Assembly (NCBI GenBank): GCA_964603725.1
Contig: CAZRWW010000014.1
Coordinates: 19,162 to 83,161, forward strand
Source of the DNA: CAZDKK01 sp964603725
GTDB taxonomy: Bacteria; Eisenbacteria; RBG-16-71-46; CAIMUX01; WJJG01
Direction of reading: 5' to 3'
DNA length: 64,000 nucleotides
Shown here piece after piece: positions 44,091-53,082 of the stretch. A model generated the notes under the pieces. That model was not told the DNA's origin. It saw only the letters and a list, made by a program, of their open reading frames with translations, and ran no database searches. Within the stretch, counting starts at the first letter, position 1, and every line of letters begins with the position of its first letter. The translations under genes and the position numbers were made by a program.

Positions 44091-45485
44091 TCAGCGCTCG
44101 ACGTCGAGCTCCTTCAGCAGCCGGTTGAGGTACGTGCGCTGGACGCCGAGCATCTCCGCCGCCCGGGTCTGGTTGCCGCCGGCCCGCGCGAGGGCGCTCT
44201 GGATGAGGTCCTTCTTGAAGCCCTCGAGCGCCTCGCGGTAGGGGAGGGCGAGCAAGCCGGGCCGCGGCAGGCCGGTCCCGCCGCCCGCGCCGCCTGCGAG
44301 GCCCGCCCCGCCGAGCGCACTCCCCGCGGCGACCTCGGGCGGCAGGAGTTCCGGCGTGAGCTCTTCGGCGCGGGCCAGCACGACCATCCGTTCGATGGCG
44401 TTCTTGAGCTGCCGCACATTGCCGGGCCAGGCGTAGCGCTCGAGGGTCTGCCGCGTGGTCGCGCTGAAACGCAGCCGCTCGCGCTTCATCTCGGCAACGA
44501 AGCGCTCCAGGAATGCGTCCGCCAGGGGCACGATGTCCTCGGGCCGCTCGCGCAGGGGGGGCAGGCGCAGGGTGATCACGTTGAGCCGGTAGAACAGGTC
44601 CTCGCGGAAGCGGCCGGCCTGCACTTCGCGCGGCAGGTCTCGGTTGGTCGCCGCCAGGATGCGGCAGTCGACGTGGATCACCTGGGTGCCGCCGACCCGC
44701 TCGAACTCGCCGCCCTCCAGGAAGTGCAAGAGCTTGGTCTGCAAGCGCGGGCTGATGTCGCCGACCTCGTCCAGGAACGCCGTGCCGCCCGAGGCCGTCT
44801 CCAGCCGCCCCTCCTTGCGGCCGACCGCCCCGGTGAAGGCGCCCTTCTCGTGTCCGAAGAGCGTCGACTCGATCAGCTCATCGGAGATCGCCACGCAGTT
44901 GATGTAGACGAACGGGCCGGACGCGCGGGGGCTCAGCCGGTGGATGTGCTCGGCCACGACCTGCTTGCCCGTGCCGCTCTCGCCGGCGAGCAGGATCGTT
45001 GCGTCGGAACGGGCGGCCTGGCCCGCCGTCTCGAGCAACTGGCGCATCGCCTCGGATCGCCCGCGCACGACATCGCCGGCGGCGACCTGTTCGGCCAGCG
45101 CCTCGTTCACGCGCAGCAAGCGACGCTTCTCGAGCGCCCGGTCGATCACCTTGCGCAGGATCTCGAAGTCGGCCGGCTTGGTCAGGAAATCATCGGCGCC
45201 CCGCTTCATCGCCTCGACGGCCTTGGCGACCGACCCGAAGGCGGTCAGGACGACCTTCTCCGCGCGGCAGCCGGCCTCGCGCAGCTTCTCGAGAACCGCG
45301 AGGCCGTCCATGCCCGGCATGGAGAGATCCAGCAGGATGAGGTCGAAGGCGTTCTGCGCCGCCTGCGCCAGCGCCTCCTCGCCGGTGCCGGCCTGGGCCA
45401 CCTGGTGCCCCCAGTAGCGCAGCCGGTCGGCCAGCGCCCGGCGCAACGTGTCGTCGTCGTCCACGATCAGGATGGTCGCTTTCAT
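44091..45485 (-). CDS. NtrC-family sigma-54-dependent response regulator
   Basis: The 464-residue protein has a receiver domain (LIVDDDDTLRRAL, LILLDLSMPGMDGLAVLEKL with acceptor Asp), an AAA+ domain (Walker A AGESGTGKQVVAEHIH, sigma-54 contact loop GAFTGA, FLDEVGDISPRLQTKLLHFL, RFREDLFYRLNV) and a Fis-type helix-turn-helix at the end (QTRAAEMLGVQRTYLNRLL). A Gly/Ala-rich linker separates the last two. ATG 45485 is 12 bases from the stop of the kinase gene upstream, so the pair is an operon. Targets would carry -24/-12 promoters; none was recognised in this window. Confidence 0.96.
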   Translation of the reverse strand: MKATILIVDDDDTLRRALADRLRYWGHQVAQAGTGEEALAQAAQNAFDLILLDLSMPGMDGLAVLEKLREAGCRAEKVVLTAFGSVAKAVEAMKRGADDFLTKPADFEILRKVIDRALEKRRLLRVNEALAEQVAAGDVVRGRSEAMRQLLETAGQAARSDATILLAGESGTGKQVVAEHIHRLSPRASGPFVYINCVAISDELIESTLFGHEKGAFTGAVGRKEGRLETASGGTAFLDEVGDISPRLQTKLLHFLEGGEFERVGGTQVIHVDCRILAATNRDLPREVQAGRFREDLFYRLNVITLRLPPLRERPEDIVPLADAFLERFVAEMKRERLRFSATTRQTLERYAWPGNVRQLKNAIERMVVLARAEELTPELLPPEVAAGSALGGAGLAGGAGGGTGLPRPGLLALPYREALEGFKKDLIQSALARAGGNQTRAAEMLGVQRTYLNRLLKELDVER

Positions 45486-45497
45486 CGCATCTCTCCT

Positions 45498-48065
45498 CTA
45501 CGCACGGTCAGGCGCGTCTTCCGGCGACTGCCGACCCAGAGGCCCGTCGGGCGGCTGTGGATGAACGGGCAACAGGCAGGTGAAGACCGCCCCACCGCCG
45601 TCGCGGTTGGATGCCGTCACCTCGCCGCGCATGAGCTCCACATAGGACTTCACGATGTACAACCCCAAGCCGAAACCGTGCTGCTGGGCGGTGCGGCTTC
45701 GCTCGCCTTGACCAAAACGCTGGAAGATGATCTGCGCATCCAGTTCTCCGAGCCCCGGCCCACGATCCAGGAGCGACAGCGACTGACGACCGCCGGCAGC
45801 GGGTTCCACGATGATCTCCACAACCGACTGGCGCGGGGAGAACTTGATCGCGTTGTCCGTCAGATTCAGCACGATCTCGAGCAGTTTCTCGGCGTGCCCC
45901 GTGACGGGACGGCGGTCACGCACGTCGGTCGCGAGCGCGATGCGCTTCTCCTCGGCCAGCGGGCGCAGCGTCAGCGCCGCCTGGGCGAGGACATCCCCCA
46001 GATCCACCGGGCCCAGATCAAGCTGCGTGCGGCCCTGCTCCAGGCGGCTGATGTCGAGCAGATTGCTGACGAGTCTGTTCAAGTGCCCGGCCGACGCCTT
46101 GACCGATCGCAGGTACTCCGCCTGCCGGTCGGTCAGTGGCCCGGCGATGCCGTCCAGCAGGTTGTCGGTCGACCAGAGGATCGAAGCCAGCGGCGTGCGC
46201 AGATCGTGGGCGACGCGCGAGAGGAAGTCGCTCTTCAATCGATCCAGCTCCTCGGCGCGTCGGCGCGCGTCGGCCTCGGCGGTGGCGGTTTGCACGAGCT
46301 GGATGCGCTCGAGAGCGCGGACGGCCTCGAGGGCCGCGTCGCGCAGGAGCTCGAGATCGGGCTCGATGTACCGCCGCTCCGTCTGCTTGCGGCCGAGCAG
46401 GATCAGGCCGGTGGTCCCTGCCTGACCGCGAAGCGCCGTGGCGATCACCAGACCGGCATCGGCCAGCGCGGCGGGAAAGGGATCGGTCTCGGCCTCGGGG
46501 TCGCTGGTGCTGTTGGGCGCCGCCAGCAGGCGCGGCGGGAGCGTATCGAGCGTGTCGGCCAGGGCGGGCAAGATCTCGGGGGGCAGATTGCCGTAGCTGG
46601 TCAGGTCGCCGTCCTCGACGAGCACGACGGCGTGCTTCTGCGGCCTCAGGGTTGCGGCCAGAAACTCGTCCAGCACGCGGCTCAGGTCCGCCGGGGCGTG
46701 CACGCGCCCGAGGTGCTCCTCCAGGTCAGCCAGGGCGTGTTCGTAACCGTGGGCCAGCTTGAAGAAGGTGCGGTCGACGGCCCGGCCGATCGCCCGCCGC
46801 AGCGGCTGGAACATGAGGCCGGCTCCGACGCCGATCGCGATCGCCGAAATCAGCGCCGCCTCCCCGGGCAGCGGTTCGACCCGCCGGCCAATGATGACGC
46901 CGAAGGTCAGGTAGAGGCCCACCATGAGCAGCGCGAGGACCGCGTAGATCACGCTGCGCCGGATGATGATGTCGATGTCGAGGAACTGGTAGCGAACGAC
47001 GGCGAAGACGAAGGCGATCGGGATCGCCAGCTCGAAGAGCCGGTCGAAGGCGGGGCCGAACGGAGCCGTCAGGCCGAGGAGCTGCGGCAGCGTGCGCAGG
47101 TAGACATAGGGTATGACACCGACGGCGAAGCCCCACAACAACCACTTCACCTGGTCACGCTCGCGCCGGAGCTCGAGCTGGCGGCCGGCCGTGAAGAGGA
47201 TCAGGAATCCCGCCAGAACCTGCGTCACCAGCAGTACATCGGCCACGGCCTGCGGCGGCGCGGTGGCGGGGAAGAGCGCCAGGGCGCGGGTCTGGGCGGC
47301 GACGTGGGCGCCGGCTTGGACCCCGGCCTGGGCTGATCCAGCAGCCGGACCAGCGGCCGCCACGCCGGCCGAAGCGTGGAAATAGCGCAGGAACGCGACG
47401 CCCTGCCAGAGAACCTGCGCGGCGGCTACGAGGGCCAGGATGGGCATGAGCCACCGCGCGCGGTCGAGCGCCGCGTGCCGGCGCGGGAAGCTCAGGGTCA
47501 TGTGCACGAAGATCGGCGGCAGCGCGGCGAGGCAGGTGATCTGGAGGAGCCCCATCATGACGACCGGCCATCCGCCCGCGGAAGGATAGTGCACGCCGCC
47601 GATCATGATCGCGAAGCCGTAGAGAAAGGTGGACCAGAAGAAGTCGCGCGCTGGGCCGAGCGAGGCGCGCGCCGCGAAGAAGATCGTGCCCACGGCCCAG
47701 AAGAAGACGCCGCTCACGAAGGTCACGATCAGGCCGGCGACGGAAAGACCACGGGGCAGAACGGCCTCGGCCACGGCGCCGTCCCCGGCGATCACCTGGA
47801 TGCGCGTGCCCGGCGGGAGGCTCTCGCTCAGGAACCGCAGCTCATCGCGCGAGCCCGCCGCGCGGCCCTCCAGGTCGGCCGGCAGATCAGGCCCGGACAG
47901 TCGCACCGGGTACACGATCCGGGTCGGGGGGAAGTCGCGCGGCAGCGCGGAAAGGCCCGCCTGCAGGTGGAACGCCCAAAGGTAGAGCGGCAGCCCAAGC
48001 GCGCAGATCGCGTAGTAGAACCAGGACGGGCTGCGCATCATCGGCGCCCTGCCAAGCATCCGCAT
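45498..48065 (-). CDS. Membrane sensor histidine kinase, partner of the NtrC-type regulator
   Basis: The product has 855 residues if ATG 48065 is used; ATG 48059 and ATG 48041 are alternatives. It has a membrane helix near residues 12-30, an extracytoplasmic domain of about 75 residues, then about eight more membrane segments (SVAGLIVTFVSGVFFWAVG, MLSFP region, VFAVVRYQFLDIDIIIRRSV). A GAF-like region and a HisKA/HATPase core follow (DFLSRVAHDLRTPLASIL, LNLTDNAIKFS, GFGLGLYIVKSYVELM). An Ala/Gly-rich insertion lies between two membrane segments. The transmembrane segment followed by RYQFLDIDIIIRRS is typical of 7TM-type kinases. Confidence 0.88.
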   Translation of the reverse strand: MRMLGRAPMMRSPSWFYYAICALGLPLYLWAFHLQAGLSALPRDFPPTRIVYPVRLSGPDLPADLEGRAAGSRDELRFLSESLPPGTRIQVIAGDGAVAEAVLPRGLSVAGLIVTFVSGVFFWAVGTIFFAARASLGPARDFFWSTFLYGFAIMIGGVHYPSAGGWPVVMMGLLQITCLAALPPIFVHMTLSFPRRHAALDRARWLMPILALVAAAQVLWQGVAFLRYFHASAGVAAAGPAAGSAQAGVQAGAHVAAQTRALALFPATAPPQAVADVLLVTQVLAGFLILFTAGRQLELRRERDQVKWLLWGFAVGVIPYVYLRTLPQLLGLTAPFGPAFDRLFELAIPIAFVFAVVRYQFLDIDIIIRRSVIYAVLALLMVGLYLTFGVIIGRRVEPLPGEAALISAIAIGVGAGLMFQPLRRAIGRAVDRTFFKLAHGYEHALADLEEHLGRVHAPADLSRVLDEFLAATLRPQKHAVVLVEDGDLTSYGNLPPEILPALADTLDTLPPRLLAAPNSTSDPEAETDPFPAALADAGLVIATALRGQAGTTGLILLGRKQTERRYIEPDLELLRDAALEAVRALERIQLVQTATAEADARRRAEELDRLKSDFLSRVAHDLRTPLASILWSTDNLLDGIAGPLTDRQAEYLRSVKASAGHLNRLVSNLLDISRLEQGRTQLDLGPVDLGDVLAQAALTLRPLAEEKRIALATDVRDRRPVTGHAEKLLEIVLNLTDNAIKFSPRQSVVEIIVEPAAGGRQSLSLLDRGPGLGELDAQIIFQRFGQGERSRTAQQHGFGLGLYIVKSYVELMRGEVTASNRDGGGAVFTCLLPVHPQPPDGPLGRQSPEDAPDRA

Positions 48066-48303
48066 CTCCGTGTGCAACGATTCCTTGCGCTCGCGCCGCC
48101 GAGCCGCATTGAGGCTTCCATATCGTACCAGGGGCCAGGCTGCAACCCAATCCTGGAGCCGGCCCGGGAGCCGGTTCCCGAGCAGGCTCCGGGGCCCATC
48201 CGGGGAACCGACCATTGACCTCGCAAGCGGCGGCTCGGTACGCTTATGGACGTCAACGGAACCCTTGATTTGACTCGCGGCCCCCGCTCGAAAGGAGAGT
48301 GAC
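48066..48303. promoter_or_regulatory. Divergent spacer between kinase and exported-protein genes
   Basis: This 238-base region between divergent genes probably holds both promoters; no convincing -35/-10 pair was seen. A GC-rich inverted pattern GGGAGCCGGTTCCC is present near 48166-48179. Confidence 0.3.
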
Positions 48304-50187
48304 ATGAGGATTATGGGAGTGTGGCTGGCCCTGTGCTGCCTCGCTGCAACGGCGCAGGCCCTGGAGCTGGTGGTCAACGGAGGTTTCGAGCAGCCGGTGG
48401 CGACGGGCTGGCAGCAGGAGACGGTCGGGTCCGCCTGGTACATCGACCGCGGGACCAGTTACGACCCCGACCCCGACTACGAGGTCCTCGTGCGCCACAG
48501 CACCGGCACCGGGATGGCGTTGCTCTCTCAGGAGGTCGTCATCCCCTCGACCGACGTCCAGTTCTCGATCCGGGCCAAGATCCAGGCCACGGCGACTTCA
48601 AGCGCCTGGGCGGGCGCCGCGGTGACGCTCTCCTATCTAGATCAGCACGGATTCCTGCTGGGGGAGACCTACATCAGCGTGGGGAGCCAGCACTGCCCCT
48701 GGTCCAACAGCCCGACCCTGCACCTGATCTCGGCGCCCTTCAACGCGTGGATGACCCACGCGTTCACCCTGGCCGACGAGCTGGTCAATCTGCCGGACAT
48801 CGACCCTGCTGCTGTGCACACCGTCAAAGTGGGGCTGCTCGTCCGAGCGGCGGATTGCTGAGGCGCGTCGGAGTACGCGGAGGTCTCCGCGGATGACGTG
48901 AGTCTGAGTCGCGCCTATTCCCAGCCCTTTGTCCACTATTACGGCAAGAGCTTCATCGATCCGACCGGCAACAGCAACGGACGGCTCGATCCCGGCGAGA
49001 ACGCGGATCTGATCGTCCAGCTCAAGAACTTCGGCCCGACGGCCATCGGCGTCTCGGCGCAGATCCAGAGCGCGGACCCCTTCCTCACGATCGCTCAAGG
49101 CTCGGCCAGTTACGGCAACATCGGCTCCGGACTCGTGGTGAGCAACGGACTGGAGCCCTTTGTGGTCCAGGCCGCTTCCTACACGCCCGAGGGCCATATC
49201 GCCCAGATCACGCTGACCGCCACGTTCGGAGGCGGCCAGACCGTGTCCCATCTGGCCGTGCCCATCGGCAAGTGGGACTTCCTGGTGTGGGATCCATCGC
49301 CGGACCAGTCCAGCGGTCCGGTGATCCACGCCACGCTGCGCTCGCTCGGCTACAACGGGGCCTTCACCAGCAGGTTGCCGGTGGCCAGCCTCGATGCCTA
49401 CCAGTCGGTGTTTGTCTCCCTGGGAGTCTACTCGAGCAACTATGTGATCCCTTCCGGCTCCGCGGAGGCGCAGGCGCTGGTGGGCTACTTGCAGCAGGGC
49501 GGGGGCCTCTACATGGAAGGCGCCGACATGTGGTCCTACGACCCGACGTATGGGGGGCACAACTTCGGCCCTTATTTCGGGATTCAGGGCATCTCGGACG
49601 GCACCGGCGACATGTCGCGGGCCGTGGGCATCGCGGGCACGTTCACGGCAGGCATGAGCATCGCCTATGGCGGCGAGAACTCCTACATCGACCATCTCGC
49701 CCCGATGGGCACCGGCTACACGGTGTTCAACAACCTCTCGCCGCAGTACATCTGCGGCGTGGCCAACGAGACCGCCACCTATCGGACCGTGGGATGCTCC
49801 TTCGAATTCGGCGGGCTGATCGACGGCCTGGCGCCATCGACGAAGGAGGCGCTGGCGCAGGCGATCATGGACTTCTTCCTGCCGGTCGACCCGCAGGCCA
49901 TCGGCGAGCGGGACCGGTGGAATGGGATGACCTTCCTGGCTCCGGCCGAGCCCAATCCGTGCGCGGGACTGGCGATTCTGCGCTACGGTCTGGACGCGTG
50001 CGCCCCCGTTCGGATCGGGCTGTATGACGCCGGCGGGCGCTGCGTGCGGATTCTGGCGGCCCAGACGCAACCGGCCGGGGTGCACGCGATCGAGCTCGAC
50101 ACCCGGGGCCTGGCGGGAGGGCTCTACTTCGTCCGCTCCGAACTGGGGGATCGCATCTTGGCTCGCAAGATCGTGGTCACCCGCTGA
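48304..50187 (+). CDS. Exported protein with FlgD-like tail, interrupted by one in-frame UGA (nonsense mutation or recoding)
   Basis: ATG 48304 follows GAAAGGAG. One continuous frame of 628 codons is broken only by TGA at 48859-48861. Before it are a signal peptide (LALCCLAATAQA) and a carbohydrate-binding-like beta domain (LELVVNGGFEQPVATGWQQE). After it the same frame resumes with GASEYAEVSADDVSLSRA, a long beta-rich body, a ThuA-like/GATase-like region (VFVSLGVYSSNYVIPSGSAE) and a FlgD-like Ig tail (PAEPNPCAGLAILRYG, GGLYFVRSELGDRIL, ending RKIVVTR). DC-stop-GASEYAEV suggests an ancestral Trp (TGG to TGA). A hairpin with loop AGGTCT follows the stop. The 3' end overlaps a convergent gene by 64 bases. 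Confidence 0.75.
48876..48891 (+). promoter_or_regulatory. SECIS-like hairpin 14 bases after the in-frame UGA
   Basis: CGCGG-AGGTCT-CCGCG forms a perfect 5-bp stem with a six-base apical loop. The loop starts 19 bases after the UGA at 48859-48861. The E. coli fdhF bacterial SECIS has the same apical AGGUCU and places it 17 bases after its UGA. In such GC-rich DNA short hairpins are frequent, so this can be chance. Confidence 0.35.
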
Positions 50188-52058
50188 GGGACCGCGGTCA
50201 CGAACATGCCGCAGTTCGAGCCGATCTGGTTCTCGCGGACCTCGCCGATGCTGACCAGCGCTTCGTAGCCGGCGGCGCGGAAACGATCGGCCACGACCTC
50301 CGCCTCGGCCGGCGCGGCCTCGTCAATGAGCCCGCGCAGGTGCGCCAGGCGGGCAGCCCAGGTCGGATTGATCGGGGTCAGCTTGATCAGGAAGACGTCC
50401 GGGTCGAAGTGCTCGAGCAACGCATCCGGATCGAGGGCCAGGCCGCGCGCGGCCGCGAAATTGAGCGTGATCTTGCGGTCGCCGTTCGCGTGAAAGCGCC
50501 GGCCGTACTCGGCCATCTGGCGCGCCGTCCAGGTTCGCGCCGGGATGAGCGTGCGGCGCGCCGCCTCGTCGGTCGTGTGCAGGGAGAACTGCATCTGGAA
50601 GCGACCGCCCGGGTAGAGCGCCCGCTTGATCTCCAGCAGTTCCTCGAAGAAGCGCTCGCGCCGCGCCGGGGCGATGGTCGAGATGCTCGGCATGATCCCG
50701 GGCGCCTGCCAGCGCTCGGGCAGCACGCGCAGGGCCGTGAGCACCGCGTCGTTGAGCGCGGGATCGCCCATGCGCGCAAACTGCACCTTCAGCTTGGGCA
50801 CCGCCACCCGTCCGTCGGGATATCGGCGCCGGATGAGGTAGTCGATCTGCGCGAGGATCTCCTCGGCCGAGAGCCGGCCGCGATAGAATCCTCCGGCGTC
50901 GCACATGGAGCAGCCGATCGGGCAGCCCTTGAGCGTCGATACGATCAGCACCCACTTGCGCTCGCGCGGCACCGGCGGCTGCACGGATTCGACGAACTCG
51001 ATCCGCGCTCCGTCGGCGGTCTCGGCCACGAAGACGCGGGCCAGGTCATCCTCGCCGTGCTCCGCGACGACGCGCAGCACGGGCGCGCCGGCCGCTGGCG
51101 TTCTCCCGCCCCGCCGGGTCCGCCGCGCGGACAGGTAGCGCGCGGCGGCCATGGCGGCCTCGAGCCCATCGCCGACGGCGATCCCCGCCTGGCCCAGGCT
51201 CCCGCGGCGCGCGTCGCCGATGACGAAGAGGCCGGCCTGATTCGGCGCGACTGCCGGGTCCAGCAGCGCGGGCGCCGTCGAGCGCCGGCCGATCGCCGCG
51301 AGCACGGCTTCAGCGGCTGCGTCGCCTGTCTCATCACCCCGGCTGAAGGTCACGCGCACCCCATCGGACGTCTCGTCCAAGGCCACCGGGCGGGCGTTGC
51401 TGATGAACGACACTCCCTCGGACCGGCGCGCCATGGCCAGCAAACGCCCCCGCGCGCGCGGCCGCGGGCCGCGCAGCAAGACCGTCACCCGCGCGCCGCG
51501 CGCCGCGAGCGTCAAGGCATAGTCGAGAGCGGCCTCGCCGCCGCCGATCAGGATGATCTCCCGCGGTTGCGCGTGCGCCGCGAGCAGATGGCGCACCTCG
51601 TAGAAGAGCCCGCGCCCCTCGAGCGCGCGCGCGCCTGGGATGGCCAGGGGCCGCGGCTGGGTTCCCGTCGCGAGCAGCACCGCTTCGGCCGCGATGGGAC
51701 CGCGATCGGTCTCGACACGCAGGAGGCCATCCCCCGGCGCCCCGATTCCCGGGCGCGCAGCGAGTCGTGTTCCGGCGGTTGGGCTGGTTCCTCCGGCCGC
51801 CGAGATTCGCAGGGCCTCTGCAGGCGTGACGCCAAGACCGAACCGCTGCAGGTGACGTTCGAGACGCCGCACAAACTCCGGGCCGGGCATTGGCGGCAAG
51901 CCGGGGTAGTTCTCGACGCGGAAGGCGTTGGCCAGGAGGCCGCCGGCGGCGCCCGCGCTGTCGATGACGAGCGGGCGGATGCCCAGGCGCGCGCACTGCA
52001 CCGCCGCGGCGCACCCCGCCGGACCGGCGCCGATGATGATCAGCCGCGTACGTTGCAC
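50124..52058 (-). CDS. Fusion of thioredoxin-reductase-like flavoprotein and RlmN-like radical SAM domain
   Basis: GTG 52058 overlaps the upstream isochorismatase gene by 19 bases; 644 residues follow. Residues 1 to about 315 form a two-dinucleotide-binding flavoprotein (LIIIGAGPAGCAAA, LLATGTQPRPLAIPGA, IILIGGGEAALDYAL, GLFVIGDARRGSLGQAGIAVGDG) of the thioredoxin reductase group but without the CxxC redox pair. The C-terminal half is a radical SAM domain with CPIGCSMC (C379, C383, C386) and RlmN-like features: ARMGDPALND, PSISTIAP, FSLHTTDEAARRTLIPAR, LIKLTPINPT and a C-terminal NCGMF (C616), equivalent to the methyl-accepting Cys of RlmN. The RlmN N-terminal RNA-binding part is missing. The flavoprotein may deliver electrons to the cluster; the substrate is unknown. 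Confidence 0.85.
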   Translation of the reverse strand: MQRTRLIIIGAGPAGCAAAVQCARLGIRPLVIDSAGAAGGLLANAFRVENYPGLPPMPGPEFVRRLERHLQRFGLGVTPAEALRISAAGGTSPTAGTRLAARPGIGAPGDGLLRVETDRGPIAAEAVLLATGTQPRPLAIPGARALEGRGLFYEVRHLLAAHAQPREIILIGGGEAALDYALTLAARGARVTVLLRGPRPRARGRLLAMARRSEGVSFISNARPVALDETSDGVRVTFSRGDETGDAAAEAVLAAIGRRSTAPALLDPAVAPNQAGLFVIGDARRGSLGQAGIAVGDGLEAAMAAARYLSARRTRRGGRTPAAGAPVLRVVAEHGEDDLARVFVAETADGARIEFVESVQPPVPRERKWVLIVSTLKGCPIGCSMCDAGGFYRGRLSAEEILAQIDYLIRRRYPDGRVAVPKLKVQFARMGDPALNDAVLTALRVLPERWQAPGIMPSISTIAPARRERFFEELLEIKRALYPGGRFQMQFSLHTTDEAARRTLIPARTWTARQMAEYGRRFHANGDRKITLNFAAARGLALDPDALLEHFDPDVFLIKLTPINPTWAARLAHLRGLIDEAAPAEAEVVADRFRAAGYEALVSIGEVRENQIGSNCGMFVTAVPQRVTTILRAKMRSPSSERTK

Positions 52059-52711
52059 GGGTCGAGGATCTCCCGGGTGCTCATCACGACCGCCACGCAG
52101 TCGGCCATCGACACGAGCGAGTTGACGTGGCGCTCCTCGCTGCTGCTGGCGGTGGCATCGGCGGCCACGTAGACCTCGAAGCCGCGGCAGAAGGCGGAGC
52201 GGGCGGTCGTCTCGCAGCACATGTGGGTCAGCACGCCGGTAATCAGCACCTGCGCCGCGCCTCGGGCGCCCAGGATGCCGGCGAGTGGCGTGTTGAGAAA
52301 GGCATCATAGGTTGTCTTGCCGATCACCGGCTCGCCGTCGCGCGGCGCCAGCGCGGCGATGATGTCGGCCTCAGGCTCGCCCGCGCGGATGTGGTCCGCG
52401 AAGAAACGCCCGAGCATGCCCAGATCGTGCGCGCCGGCATGAGCGTGCTGCGTGAAGATCACGGTGGCGCCGATCCGGCGCCAGGCGTCCAGGAGCTGGG
52501 CGATGCGTCCGCTGGCCGCCGCGGTCGCCGGCAGGTAGCACCGCCCGCGCGGGTCGGCGAAGTAGCGCAGCATGTCGATGACCAGCAGGGCGCAGCGGGA
52601 CGGGTCGATCCGCAGATGGGGCCGCGGCGCGGTCGCCGCGCGCACGGCCGCCAGCCACGTGGCCGTGCGCGCCTCGAGGTTGCCCGGCTCGGCGTAGTCT
52701 TGAGTGCGCAT
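52040..52711 (-). CDS. Isochorismatase-family cysteine hydrolase
   Basis: The 223-residue protein has the family triad in place: Asp46 (ALLVIDMLRYF), Lys132 (VIGKTTYDAFLNTPL) and Cys165 (LITGVLTHMCCETTA), with the usual cis-peptide region before the Cys. Members hydrolyse amides or enol ethers (nicotinamide, N-carbamoyl compounds, isochorismate); the substrate cannot be read here. The gene directly precedes and overlaps the flavoprotein-radical SAM gene, so both are probably made together and might act in one pathway. ATG 52711 is the most plausible start; ribosome site is weak (GGGAGCAGGG). Confidence 0.85.
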   Translation of the reverse strand: MRTQDYAEPGNLEARTATWLAAVRAATAPRPHLRIDPSRCALLVIDMLRYFADPRGRCYLPATAAASGRIAQLLDAWRRIGATVIFTQHAHAGAHDLGMLGRFFADHIRAGEPEADIIAALAPRDGEPVIGKTTYDAFLNTPLAGILGARGAAQVLITGVLTHMCCETTARSAFCRGFEVYVAADATASSSEERHVNSLVSMADCVAVVMSTREILDPCNVRG

Positions 52712-53082
52712 GCCTGACCCTGCTCCCGGGGCGTCACGTGACCTCCGGGTTCGTCGATCGCTCTCGATCGGTTGCTCGCCGACGCCCGCCGGCGGCTCGG
52801 CCAACGCCTCAGCCCCCGGCGGAGCCTCCCAGCAAGGTGAGCCGAAACCTAGAGCATGACCGGCCCGGTGGGCAAGGTTCCCCTCCGGGCAAGGCCCCCT
52901 CCGGGCGAGGTTCCCCTCCGGGCCCCTTCCGGATCCCGGCGGACCGGTCGGCCCGGGGTGGATCGGGCTGAGGCTGATCGGCCAAGGGGATCGGCGTTGT
53001 TGAATCCCTCGCCGAACCCGCGTAGAGTCCATTCCCAACAGTGGTTGTCGCCCAGGCCCCCCTACTGGAGAGGAGTCTATTC
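52712..53082. promoter_or_regulatory. Divergent intergenic region with tandem repeats
   Basis: This 371-base spacer separates the isochorismatase and POT genes and should contain both promoters. It holds a short tandem repeat (see 52870-52930). No RNA gene or open frame was recognised. Confidence 0.35.
52870..52930. repeat. 16-17-base tandem repeat, about 3.6 copies
   Basis: Units GGGCAAGGTTCCCCTCC (52870-52886), GGGCAAGGCCCCCTCC (52887-52902), GGGCGAGGTTCCCCTCC (52903-52919) and the partial GGGCCCCTTCC (52920-52930) follow without gaps. Each unit holds GG(T/C)(T/C)CC complementarity, so the array could fold or be slippage-prone. It lies about 150 bases upstream of the POT gene. Confidence 0.75.

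Noticed and set aside
44025..47336. A 1,103-codon plus-strand frame opposite the NtrC and kinase genes
   Set aside because: The minus strand encodes a well-matched NtrC regulator and histidine kinase; the plus-strand frame shows only composition-driven repeats.
48859..48861. UGA read as Trp or Gly through an alternative genetic code
   Set aside because: TGA is used as an ordinary stop at many intact genes in the window (for example 676-678, 5175-5177 and 60275-61846 neighbours), so a reassigned code is not supported.
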